A stretch of 64,000 bases of DNA from NCBI GenBank assembly GCA_023525975.1, contig CM042027.1, forward strand, positions 88,258,007-88,322,006. The letters are read 5' to 3'. The notes beneath the pieces were generated by a model that was not told the origin of the DNA, did not search any database, and was given only the letters and a program-made list of their open reading frames with translations. How positions within the stretch are numbered: position 1 is the first letter of the stretch; every line of letters begins with the position of its first letter. The translations under genes and the position numbers were made by a program. This document shows positions 22,216 to 32,439 of the stretch, in pieces. This DNA is from Smallanthus sonchifolius. Its lineage: Eukaryota; Streptophyta; Magnoliopsida; Asterales; Asteraceae.

Positions 22216-22429
22216 TTTTTTTTTGAACGGCAACACCTAGATATTGTACGATAATTGGGTTTCCCGGGTCAACACCTAGAACATCCCGGGCAGCCCACCC
22301 TAGGATGAACTCCCAACTGGGTAAACCCACTAACCTAGCCACAACCCCTTTTTTGCTGTGGCCTGGATTCGAACCGGCGACCTTCCATTTGGAAGTCACC
22401 GGTGTACCACCGGGACAAAGCTTCTTTGG
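22216..22429 (-). mobile_element. tRNA-derived SINE with target-site duplication
   Basis: 214 bp on the minus strand. It has a box A-like TGGTACACCGG (22399-22409), box B GGTTCGAATCC (22365-22375) and an A tail at its 3' end (T run from 22216). It is flanked by 13-bp imperfect duplications, TGGAAGCATATAC (22203-22215) and TGGATGCGTATAC (22430-22442). The homologous flank of copy D (about 61540-61570) lacks it, which confirms insertion. Confidence 0.85.
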
Positions 22430-22700
22430 TGGATGCGTATACTTAATGAGACAAAGCCGGCCGTTACAAGAAAACAATGTAAAATAAACAACTGATTGGT
22501 ATTTTATAAGTAACTGAACAACTCAAACGTATATTACAAAGTTAGTTGCAATTACAACAATGTGAATAAGTGTATCTAAACTTATGTTTTAAAGTGCCTG
22601 CCCTTGTTTTCAGATGATATACGCCACCTATATATGATGGAAGTGAGGGTTGTGACCGCAATAGGTTTCTTTGTTCTTTTTTCATTCTTTATTCATGTTT

Positions 22701-24020
22701 TTTTTGAAAGGCGGAATAAATATATAAAGCTAGAAGAAGCTAGCAAGGAACCAAACCGATACAAGAACAAAAAGAAAAACACACAGAGCGCACACTACAA
22801 ACAAAGACCAACAACCAAATTAAAACTTAAAAGAACACCAATGCTCCTAGTTTCCGACTCCAATTTCCTTCCTATTTTTTGCCCACATGTAGCTAGAGCA
22901 TTTAAGATCTTCACAAAGCCATCTAAGAGAAGCCCGCTTGCCATCGAAAACAACTCCGTTCCTTAATTTCCAAATACTCCAAACCGCCGACAAAATAACT
23001 ATTTGGAACGCTCCTTGCTTATGAGTAGCAACCAAGTCTGATACAACGAGGTCCAAAATATCGTTGAAAGAGAAGACATAGATGGGAGAGATTTGGCACC
23101 AAGTGCTAATGAAACTCCAAAGCATTGTAGCATAATAGCATGAAGTGAAAAGATGCTCGGTGGACTCAACGCTTTGAGAACAAAGGGGGCAAAGATCAGA
23201 ATTCAAGAATAGCTTTCTCTTGATCAAAGCTTGTCTATAGGAATCCTATCCACGCCAGGCCAAAATATTCACCTTCAACGGAACCGAACGACACCAACCG
23301 AACACAAGACCATCCGTTGAGTTAGGGGCTGGGCATAGCAGAGCGCGCATTGATTTAACGGAAAAAACTCCATGCTCAGAATGCCTCCAAAACCACAATC
23401 CCTCCTTTTATTCAATCATATCTTTGAAATTCAGATTTCGAATACTAAATGCAACTTCCAGCTTTTTGATATTCCCCCAAACCCCAGCCAAGTCCCTCCG
23501 GTCAGGAATGCAAGCCGAACCCCTCGGTAACCCGTGGATGCTGAAAATGACTTCTTTCCATAAGGATTTCCCTTCCGATATAAATCTCCACCACCATTTT
23601 GATAATAGGCTTAGGTTAATTGATTTTAGCGACCCTAACCCGAGACCCCCGGATGCTTTCGGGGAGCAAACCGTGTCCCATTTAACCCAGTTTATTCGCC
23701 CGGAGTTCTCATCCCCTCCCCATAGAAAGTTCCTTCTGATTTTTTTGAGCCTATTAATCACCAAATCCGGAGCTTTGTATAGAGAAAAATAGTACACGGC
23801 AAACTGTCCAAAACAAATTTTATCAGAACCACCCGCCCCCCAATTGATAGATTTTTTGCTTTCCAGCCCGATAGCCTTGCCTCGAAGACGTCTATAACCG
23901 GCTGCCAATTTTTCGACAAGTTCATATTTGCTCCCACCAGCAACCCAAGATACGAGAAGGGAAGTTGCCCCACTTGGCACTTAGCGATCCCTGCCAGTTC
24001 GGCCACACTGCTGCCCACAG
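22701..24020 (-). mobile_element. 5'-truncated L1-type LINE
   Basis: A minus-strand non-LTR retrotransposon keeping only its 3' part. The frame at 24018-23758 and the overlapping one at 23980-23408 encode the C-terminal end of a plant LINE reverse transcriptase (LPFSYLGL, then RLSGWKAKNLSIGGR). The frame at 23227-22847 encodes a zf-RVT domain with C-x2-C and H-x4-C (CPLCSQ, then EHLFTSC). Frames are shifted relative to one another, so it is dead. A poly-A tail appears as the T run from 22693. The flanks share TCTTTATTCATGTTT (22686-22700 and 24021-24035), a 15-bp duplication. The LINE lies in the shared flank upstream of copy A. Confidence 0.9.
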
Positions 24021-24035
24021 TCTTTATTCATGTTT

Positions 24036-25068
24036 TAACTTCATTGTTTCTCATGCATGAATACATTCATTTATTTACCATCTATTCTATAATGCAATTA
24101 GGTTTCTTTCAGGGTTTTCTTACATTTTCATTTAATATTCTTCTTTCCATTGCACACATATAACTGCCTTGAGTAAATTAACTTTAGTTGTATGAATCAA
24201 CTTGGCTTTAACATGAAATAGTGTCTGAAGTAGAGTTTTCATGCTATTATTCATGTATTATCATGTCTAGTCTTTCTGTAAGTGAACATTATTCTGTTTG
24301 AAACCAATTAAACCAAAAGCCGAGTCAAATCGAAACCGATTAAAACTGAACCGAATTATGCATTCGGTTTGGTTTAAAATTAAACTGAATTGGTAGTTCG
24401 GTTATCGGTTTTAAAAATTCTGAACTCGGTTAGACGGAACCTGAATAACAAATAATGGTTATTTAAGTTTGAGATTTAGTCCAATTCAGTTGCAAGTTTA
24501 ACCCAATTTTATTAGGAAAACCCAATCCAATAACAAATAACGTTTAACAAAATTAAAAAAAAAAAGCTTATTCAGTCAAAAATAGAAAATCCCATTGAAC
24601 ACCCAGGTGAAATGAATAGTTGCATGGCCAAACAGAGCAATTGTGTTAGTTTGAACAGAAGTTAAATTCAAACATTTGTGACCGAAAGGTCGCATTTTTC
24701 AGGTATTCAAAGTACACCAATTTTTTCCTTTTTTTTCTTAGACTCAACCCAAAAATAAAACAAACAACCAAATAAACATACCTAGCAAAATCTAACTCAA
24801 AGAGTAGGGTCTGAGGAGGGTGGGATGATGACAAACCTTACCTCTATCCCTTAGGATAAAGAGGCTGCACCTAGGGAAACCCCCGACTTGGAAAACATAC
24901 AAAACCATGAAGTAACAAATATCTAGTATGAAAAACATATATCTAGTATGAACTACAAATAACCGTGGTCATTAACATGCCTTATGATGGACAATCGGGT
25001 GGCTGTTGAATTCTTCCGCCTGTATCACCTTCAAGAGAGGTGCAAAAGAATGAATTAAGCTAGAGACC
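24036..25068. other. Flanking DNA between copies A and B
   Basis: Holds an AACCG/CGGTT-rich stretch (about 24298-24440) resembling a hAT-type MITE without clear ends. 24595-24780 matches 61620-61800 upstream of copy D, so it belongs to the duplicated unit. A stretch at about 24805-24890 (GGGTCTGAGGAGGGTGGGAT, then CCCCCGACTT) resembles a widespread plant repeat whose class I cannot fix. 24980-25060 is the shared 3' flank of copy B. Confidence 0.45.
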
Positions 25069-27366
25069 TTAAGGGATGGATCGCTTCAAATAAAGACGCC
25101 ATTCATCAACATATGATATCTTATCAGGATCCATGCTTGGTAGTTCACATGTTTCTAGTCTTTCTATTATCTTTGTAGTCTTGCCAAGAAGCTTGGCTGC
25201 AGCCTTAACACTCAACTCTCTTTTCTCTATCACGCTTTCATGGCATTTGACTGTTATGACCAGTGGTAAGTTAGTGAAGCAAGCAGAAAATATGTCTGCA
25301 ATCATGCCACTTAAAAGGGCAAACAAGTGTTCTTCATTAATCTGCTCTGTGTTGCTTTCATCTCTAAGCAAGATTGTATTTGCAATTCGGTACATTGAAT
25401 TGGCAGCAATCAACTCCTTAGGAGCGTTCTCCAATGTTTCTCCGCTTATACCTTCATTAATTTCTCTCACAATTTCTTTAGCTCTATCAGAAAACCATTT
25501 AAGAATCTCTGTTGCTGTTTTCCCTCTAAAAGCATCCTTCTCTAGAGCCTCGTCTAACCACTTTCTTTTGTGTTCGACCTCATTCCATAAGATTATAGTA
25601 GCCTTTCGAATATTTACATATTCATTTTCACAATTGAGGCTCTCTTCCACGAGATGGGTGTATGAAAGACCTTCACCAACACTTCTTAACAAGCTCTTAA
25701 TTGTGTCCTTACGGATATTTGGGAGAGAAACAATGATGCCTGTTAAGGTTACTATTGGTAAGCTCCAACTGTTAACGAGCTCAACAGAAAGCAGACATTG
25801 AACATGATCAGTGTCAAAGTTCTCTACTCCTTTAAATCCTGTAGATTTCTCAAGAAGCTCTAAAAGCTCCTTGTTTTGTTCCTTCTCAGCCTTCAAGATG
25901 ATGGAATTCAAAGAGTTTGATATGCGTGTTAGTGTTTTCTCAGCAAACTCCGCCTCATCATGAATTTGTAAAACGTAATTGCTCAGACCTTCGTCTATAT
26001 CGTCAGTTCTAGAGATAACGGGAAGATTAACCAACCTTGCCTCAAGTGACTTCCAACAATATAAACAGTAGACGGCAAAAATTGGAATGATTGTTGGGAT
26101 GAGCGATATCACTTTGCACAAAATGACAATTACCTTTTGAAGCCTAATGCAAAGGCTTATAATTACACTTTTCAGATTATAGATGAGAGTTCTTGATCTA
26201 TTGCTTGATAGAAAATGTATAGGACTTCGTTCCCACTCACACAACTTTTGGGTCCAGTACTTTTCTACTTTAAAAACCATCAAATGAGTCATGTTCCATT
26301 TGGTGGCCAACTTGAAGTTCAAAACCGAAAAACATCTAAACATCGGAGCAATGGTAGCCACCAACACCCCAATGGACTGTGTTATGACAATGAAAAGTAT
26401 TGACCACTTGTACGCTGATCCATATACTTTTTGTTCTCCATGGTATCCATACGGAACTTCGAATACCACAAGTAAGTTCAAGACTAATACAATTACACAA
26501 ATTACTCCAGAAGCAATGGATAATGGATTGCTAGCCATCACAAACTGAGGGCTACCTGTTTCTGTCATGACCCAATTTCTTCTCACATGTTGCCTCAATT
26601 TCTCAACTTTAGACATTTGGGAATGTTGTAGATGTAGATCAGATAAAGATGCTTTGTTTGTGGTTTGATACTTGACTTCTAAAATTTCCTTAGAAGCTGG
26701 AATTGTGAGGGATGAAGAAATCATTACCATTAGTAACAAAATGATCATAGCCATATAGATGTATGCGACCATGACGCAGTCAAAACTGGAACTATAGACA
26801 TTTAAAAGATTGAAACTAATATGCTTGATAACACCAGTCTTTATCTGAATGAAAATATTAACAATCATGGTGATAACGAGAATGGACAAACCTATGATAT
26901 TTGCAAGCAATGTCTTGTTGTCCATGGCCGCCAAAGAAGGCATAAAGTTAGCCATCATCGTGCACATGAAAGCCAAACCTCCTAGTTTGGCTGCTTGGTC
27001 CATGTAACTTAGCATCTCACTACTTAGATCCACAGGCAGTTTCATGGCGACTGTTATCACTGTAATAGATGCAGCATTAAGAGTAAAGTATTTACATGGA
27101 AACCATAATTTTTTATTTCGAAAACCACGCAACAGATCCGCGGCCATGGCAATGATGCAAACTAATGACGCTATTGCAATGTAGATGCCAATCCACACCA
27201 TAGGCTCACTATATGTGTTTTGAACTTCCCAATCATCTACCATGGAACATATATACCGCAAGGTCTGGGATTGTTCTTGGGAAACATAGAACTCTATAGT
27301 CTCTACAATTTTGACACAGTCTCCATGTGAATACACACCTGGTACATAATACTCTAAAGTACTCAT
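25069..27366 (-). CDS. Uncharacterised plant multi-pass membrane protein, copy B (intact)
   Basis: The only uninterrupted member of the family here. The frame opens at 27432, but I place the start at the internal ATG at 27366 (ATGAGTACT), because copies C and D have the same ATGAGTACT and no open frame upstream of it. This gives 765 residues. Likely membrane helices at about 57-79, 94-110, 128-145, 153-175, 199-220, 285-304, 321-343 and 411-438. Between helices 3 and 4 is an AAMDNKTLLANIIGLS motif conserved in all copies, and around 264-280 a HVRRNWVMTETGSPQF motif. Residues about 440-765 are hydrophilic and probably helical. There is no signal peptide and no catalytic motif I recognise. It may act as a membrane receptor or scaffold, but function is unknown. 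It has no introns in this span, and its TATA position is altered (TATGAAAAGA). Confidence 0.8.
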   Translation of the reverse strand: MSTLEYYVPGVYSHGDCVKIVETIEFYVSQEQSQTLRYICSMVDDWEVQNTYSEPMVWIGIYIAIASLVCIIAMAADLLRGFRNKKLWFPCKYFTLNAASITVITVAMKLPVDLSSEMLSYMDQAAKLGGLAFMCTMMANFMPSLAAMDNKTLLANIIGLSILVITMIVNIFIQIKTGVIKHISFNLLNVYSSSFDCVMVAYIYMAMIILLLMVMISSSLTIPASKEILEVKYQTTNKASLSDLHLQHSQMSKVEKLRQHVRRNWVMTETGSPQFVMASNPLSIASGVICVIVLVLNLLVVFEVPYGYHGEQKVYGSAYKWSILFIVITQSIGVLVATIAPMFRCFSVLNFKLATKWNMTHLMVFKVEKYWTQKLCEWERSPIHFLSSNRSRTLIYNLKSVIISLCIRLQKVIVILCKVISLIPTIIPIFAVYCLYCWKSLEARLVNLPVISRTDDIDEGLSNYVLQIHDEAEFAEKTLTRISNSLNSIILKAEKEQNKELLELLEKSTGFKGVENFDTDHVQCLLSVELVNSWSLPIVTLTGIIVSLPNIRKDTIKSLLRSVGEGLSYTHLVEESLNCENEYVNIRKATIILWNEVEHKRKWLDEALEKDAFRGKTATEILKWFSDRAKEIVREINEGISGETLENAPKELIAANSMYRIANTILLRDESNTEQINEEHLFALLSGMIADIFSACFTNLPLVITVKCHESVIEKRELSVKAAAKLLGKTTKIIERLETCELPSMDPDKISYVDEWRLYLKRSIP

Positions 27367-27433
27367 GTTGGAATTTCTCAGCCAGGTAACAAACCTTTGA
27401 TGCAAAATGTTAGAAACATATGAAGGCAGCATC

Positions 27434-27443
27434 TCTTTTCATA
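27434..27443 (-). promoter_or_regulatory. Altered TATA-like site upstream of copy B
   Basis: On the minus strand it reads TATGAAAAGA, 68 bases before the ATG at 27366. At the same place copy C has TATAAAAAGA (54701-54710), copy D TATAAAAAGA (61449-61458) and copy A TATAAAGATA (about 22108-22117). Confidence 0.45.
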
Positions 27444-27639
27444 ACAAAGTCATAATTTATCAGAAATTGCGAAGAAGTTGCAGGTTCATAGCAATGTTGG
27501 GTCTAGACTTTTGACCAGTTCAATGACTTGGAATGGGTGGACTTGGTCTATCAATGATTACACAAAACCATTATCAAGAAAACAATATAAAATAAGCAAC
27601 TCAAACACATTAAGATTATTTAAACTTATCATTAATAAG

Positions 27640-28371
27640 CAATGTTTTAAAAACCGGGTCTCGGCCACTAGCCCGATAAGTTTGAGCCCGGTAAATTGGA
27701 AAACCGGTATGTTAGTTGAACCGCTGGTATTACCGGCAATACCAGGTTATACCGTTGTACCGGTTTTAGTTACAAGTAAAATTTTATGTTTAAACTTAAA
27801 AAAAAATGTTTGCCGGGATACACACAAAGTCACAAACATAAGGTTTATTGATCAATTACCTTACCTACAACTCAGTTTAGAAAAAAAAATCAATTGATAT
27901 GCTCCTCTTCAGAAAATAGCGCCCAATGTAAAAACTATGTTTAACCATCATCCTTCTACTTGCCGTTAAAAACATTTAAGCGATAAAACTTTTTATTTAA
28001 TATCGTAGGAAACGAAAATAGTTAGGCTCTTGTTGATGAGGATGAAGATGATCGTGAATTTTTATCTTTTAAGTAATCATGAAATTAATACATTCAACAC
28101 TCCAATGACATAAAACAATTATGCACTTTTATTTAAAAAAAAACTTTATTGAAAAATTGAGTGCTTTTGGATTATCTTTTGATTATAGATTAACTTTTGG
28201 ATTAATTTTTATCATAGAATCATATATTTTTGGATCATTTTTTGAGTTAGAGTTGTATTTTTATGAAATTATAGGTTTACTAGTCAACTCGGTTGAACCA
28301 CGCGGTACAACCGGTTGAACCATTTCTGAGCCTAATCTGGTACAATTTAAAAACCGGTTTTTAAAACATTG
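27640..28371. mobile_element. Non-autonomous hAT element
   Basis: Inverted ends CAATGTTTTAAAAACCGG at 27640 and 28371, flanked by a perfect 8-bp duplication, TTAATAAG (27632-27639 and 28372-28379), the hallmark length for hAT. 732 bp, rich in ACCGG/CCGGT near both ends, no transposase frame. It lies upstream of membrane-gene copy B. Confidence 0.88.
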
Positions 28372-28379
28372 TTAATAAG

Positions 28380-29218
28380 CTAATTTAAAATTTGAAGAAG
28401 ATGTTAGACGGTAACTTGCTTGGATTTAAAAGAAAACAGATAGTTGGATTGCTTATTAGACCATGTGTTATGCTACGTGACCGTGAGAGAGCCGGGTGCC
28501 AACTCAGCTCACGCGAACTCCGCGCGGAGAGTCTGTTAGTGTCTCGTGAGAAGGGCTTCCCTGATCAGCCAACGATCATGAAGGGAACACCAATAATGGA
28601 ATGGGACGATTGATCACGATTTTATTTTCTTAATTTTTTATTAAAAGATTTCATTTATAGTTTATTTTGATTTTTCTCAAATAACTTTCATTCCTTAGTT
28701 AAAAAACACTAAAATACGCAATCTTGTTTATTATTATTTTTTGAACATTCCGATATAAATTTTATCGAAAACGGAGTTGTTTTAAAAAAAAAAAATTTTG
28801 GTCTCATCAGCGGTATTGACATCCGTTTGGATCTACAGTTTGGATGATAAGTAATTGTTTAAAAAACTTAACATTAATTATTTAAAATTAACTAATAAGA
28901 TGATTTAAAAATTAAAAAAAGTCCACTCACTCTCCTTCCTTATTTGATGAAATCGTATTCCTGGTTTAATATTAGTCTCTAACGTGGAAAATAAGGTGGT
29001 GTGTCATACATAGGTCATTGATGACATAGCATTGAATTTCTTTTCATATCTATGTGGAAATTAGGTCTTGACTCACGAACACCCGTTGACTGACTTGGCC
29101 CGTTAAATGATTTAGAAGTCCAAGTGTACTAAGCTATAGCAAACAATATAACTAGTTTTATACCCGGTTTCGATCCTATAATTAAATTAAATTTGATTTG
29201 ACACAATTTAAAAAAAAA
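28380..29218. other. Intergenic DNA, no clear feature
   Basis: A short GC-richer stretch at 28470-28620 with a 73-codon plus-strand frame lacks any recognisable domain. The remainder is AT-rich. No repeat ends or RNA genes seen. Confidence 0.3.
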
Positions 29219-29223
29219 ATAAT

Positions 29224-30922
29224 TGATGTGCACAAAGTAGTTTGAATTAAATGACTCAAAACAAGCTAAATAAAACACTAAGTAATACTCTAGACTCTCT
29301 AAACAACTAAACTACCGACAGGCAAGTGAACCTATCGAATGTAGTAAAGCCTAAGTAAGTCCGGATATCGAACCCAAAGGACCTCTACAGAAAACACTAA
29401 CTAGAAACTGAAAGACTTATCCATACAAAATTGCTTAAATAAAATAATAATAAAGAAGGGGGGTTTGCTAATAAAAACTAAGAATAACTTAAAAGAAAGA
29501 CTAAAGAGAAGACTACGAATGCAAACGAAAGTTGAAACGAGAACCAGACGGAGAAAGAACACTACCTAGGCTCGAATCCTACACATGCTTGACAAAGGTT
29601 CTATCGATAAGGGAATTGACGTGATACCGGGATCTTAAAATACTAAACTCAAAGGAAACCTAGAGCACCCTCGACCCTTCTCAAGGATTGTCAACCAAGA
29701 AACCTAAAAGCCGTTAAACCACCGGTTGGATGGATTTCCCTCACAGGTCCTCCAATTTACTCAAGAAGTATCCGCTAGACAATCTACCTCACAGCGCGAA
29801 AGTCTCAATACACCTAAGTGCAAGGGATAACTAGGATTTTCCTATTGGATTCAGTAAACACAGATATGAGACAAACTAGCAAGATCTTCTCACAAAGCCT
29901 CTAAACTAGCAATCTAACACCCTAGACAAACCGACAATCTCTCACCTCACAGTTATCGAGATTGGTTGCACATCTAAACTATCTATATCAAGAAGATTAC
30001 CCTATGGTGAACTCGTACGCAGTTAACCACCCACTAATCAAAGACACACAGTAATTGATCTAGCATGCACCTATTACATGAAAGACATTCACCAAGGCAC
30101 ACGAGGAGTAAATCATCAATCCATAAACAATCATAGACACACATAAAACATCCAATAATCCAAACCAAGTTTGTTACATCATGAGTTCATCACATGCAAA
30201 TCATCCAAAACCGGATAAAACCTAATGTCAATCATATGTATTCATCAACACCTAGGTAGTTCTAAGAGTTTAGCCACTAAACATGACAAAAACCATAGTT
30301 AGCGTCAATTCGAAGCTCAAAAGAAACATGGGAATTGAAGATAAACAGGGAAAAACACAACCGAATGATTAACCCCTGATGGAATGCGATCCTGATGCCT
30401 TTAATCTTCAACCCGAGCCTCTAAAGCTCTGAAATCAACCCTTTTTCGTCTCTCCTTTTCGCCTGCAGCCGCTCCTTGATTCTGTATCTCGTTAGGGTTT
30501 TCTAATTTTTGGTTTTAAAAACAATTTCTGCGAAAAACCACCTGTCGCGTAGCGCGACGGGATATTGCACACTCCTCGCGTAGCGCGAGGGACCCAGAAA
30601 AGACAAAACAGTCGGGCAATCATTAAAAGGGCAATTCTGACTTTTTTCAATCCTCGCGTAGCGCGAGGGACGTCCAATACCTGTCGCGCTACGCGACAGG
30701 GGTAAAAATCCAGAAACTATCTTCTTTCTTATCCACAGCCCTCTCGCACGAACCGGAAACTCGTTCTTCTTCGTTTTCAATCATATCCGCTTCCTTTGTG
30801 ACCTAACAACCATAAGATATAGAAATATTAAGTACAGGCAGTTATAGAAGAAAATCGAAGCAAAACAAACACAAAGTGGGAATAAAATTGACAGTAAAAT
30901 GCATGTATTTTGCAATACATCA
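29224..30922 (-). mobile_element. Solo LTR with GC hairpin array
   Basis: 1699 bp from TGATGTGCAC to TACATCA, flanked by the 5-bp duplication ATAAT (29219-29223 and 30923-30927). No internal region, PBS or PPT is present, so it is a solo LTR. At 30540-30706 it carries perfect short hairpins such as CCTCGCG-TA-GCGCGAGG and CCTGTCGCG-CTA-CGCGACAGG. Strand is uncertain. Short minus-strand ORFs over the hairpins are by-products of the repeats. Confidence 0.75.
30540..30706. repeat. CGCG-type hairpin array in the solo LTR
   Basis: Four inverted repeats built around CGCGTAGCGCG or CGCGCTACGCG, at about 30543-30559, 30577-30592, 30653-30669 and 30681-30701. They occur near the right end of an otherwise AT-rich LTR. 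Confidence 0.8.
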
Positions 30923-30927
30923 ATAAT

Positions 30928-32025
30928 GCTACTAAAATCACCAGGTTGGCAATGACATTAACAAAATGTAAAACTAAAACCTTTTTATAACATCCGGCCT
31001 CTCATACCAACAATATTGTCCGTTTTGCCCTTAAGAGCTCACGGATTTGTTTTTGGTTGCTCGGGTGAAAACTTCCTAGGGGTCATCCATCACTGGATTA
31101 CTCTCACCCAATCACGCTTAACTGTAGAGTTCTCCTCTCATCCACTACATTAAGCCCCAAAACGCATTGTGGTATTTGATGCGGGACATTTCTTATGAAC
31201 CCAACATCTCTCCCGTTGACAGATGAGAACAGAATGATATAAGATTTGCCTAAGATGTTACACTTTTTGAACCAATAATATGTATTTTTCACAAGAGGCT
31301 CCATGTTTGAAGGCTTCATAAACCACAAGCGGTGCTATCGGTGATAATATCAATCTCTGTTATACCCGCAAACAACAGTAATCATTGATAATAATTATTT
31401 AATTAGAAATTTAAAAATTCTTGACAAAAATCAGGCTAACCCGACCCAAACCTTTTACCCCATTTTTTAACCCGCCCATTTACCACCTTTAATGCTTAAT
31501 TTAGCAATTATTAATCGAAGCTTTAGCTTCTGTACTAAAAGTGGTTTCGACTACGACAAAACTCAATCACCCATATTATTCTTCAAGACATTTTATAACA
31601 TAAAATGCATTGAAGAACACTCGATTATTCTTTAAGCGTATATTTTTGCAAGCCATCAGTATGGTATCACGAAAGAGTATCAACATAAAAAAGAAGAGGA
31701 GGATTGAGATCATCATAATACTTATCATCATCATATCATATTTGACATCATCACTATAATCAGAATCAACATCTTCTGGCACACGCGAAAGATCCTTGTT
31801 GCATAATATACAGTTGTTGCTACAACGAATAGTATATCCAGTGCTGCAACAAATAGACATGAGGGGGTTTGAACGTTTCTGGGATGCCAGCTTTCGAACC
31901 TTCTACACATGGCTGCTAAGATGAAGGAACTCGTTAGAAGGGGTCCGAGACCGGGGTCTCGGAACCACCCTTCGACGCTCAACATTAGAGTTTATCCAAA
32001 GTGAATAAGTATATATAACATGTAA

Positions 32026-32027
<2 letters not shown>
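30928..32027. other. Intergenic DNA with a small Cys/TM ORF
   Basis: The most gene-like item is a minus-strand 94-codon frame (31860-31576): a Cys-rich start (CCSTGYTIRCSNNCILC), an acidic stretch, a strongly hydrophobic segment about residues 44-64, and a basic tail. No homologue recognised and no promoter evident. The hydrophobic part may simply reflect AT-rich codons. The rest shows nothing identifiable. Confidence 0.3.

Positions 32028-32106
<79 letters not shown>
32028..32106. repeat. TA and GA microsatellites
   Basis: A (TA)n tract at about 32028-32048 runs directly into a (GA)n tract ending near 32106. This abuts the left end of the large inverted-repeat element. Confidence 0.9.
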
Positions 32107-32109
<3 letters not shown>

Positions 32110-32439
32110 TGTTAGACTACAAAGGGACAAAACCATAGAAAGTGTAGGTAAAATTCTAAGCATTGCACGTATCCAAAAAGTAAAAAAGAGGGAAAAGACA
32201 ATTGAGTCAAAACACATCCCTTGAGTCAAAACACATCCCTTGAATCAACAATGCACATGCAAGTCACATGTCATTTCCCCCCATTTTTTAAACACCCATA
32301 ACTTTTTTATAAGTCATTATTTTTTAAAAAAAGTTTCACCATAAAATTGAGCGTTTTTTATCTTTCCAAAGAGTATGATATTGTTATATTTAAAAAAAAA
32401 ACCAATTGGGTGTTGTTTAAAATTGAGAGTTTTTATGGT

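Noticed and set aside
22361..22412. tRNA gene on the minus strand (GGTTCGAATCC)
   Set aside because: The downstream body, A tail and target-site duplication show a SINE; no cloverleaf acceptor stem could be formed by eye.
25133..25801. 222-codon plus-strand ORF opposite membrane-gene copy B (and its equivalents in A and C)
   Set aside because: It is the antisense of the conserved C-terminal coding region, and its conservation follows from that of the sense strand.
27367..27432. Upstream ATG at 27432 as start of membrane-gene copy B
   Set aside because: The 22 extra codons are not open in the other copies, whereas ATGAGTACT at 27366 is conserved in C and D.
30492..30780. Minus-strand ORFs over 30492-30780
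   Set aside because: They translate the CGCG hairpin array of a solo LTR and repeat the same peptide words; not genes.
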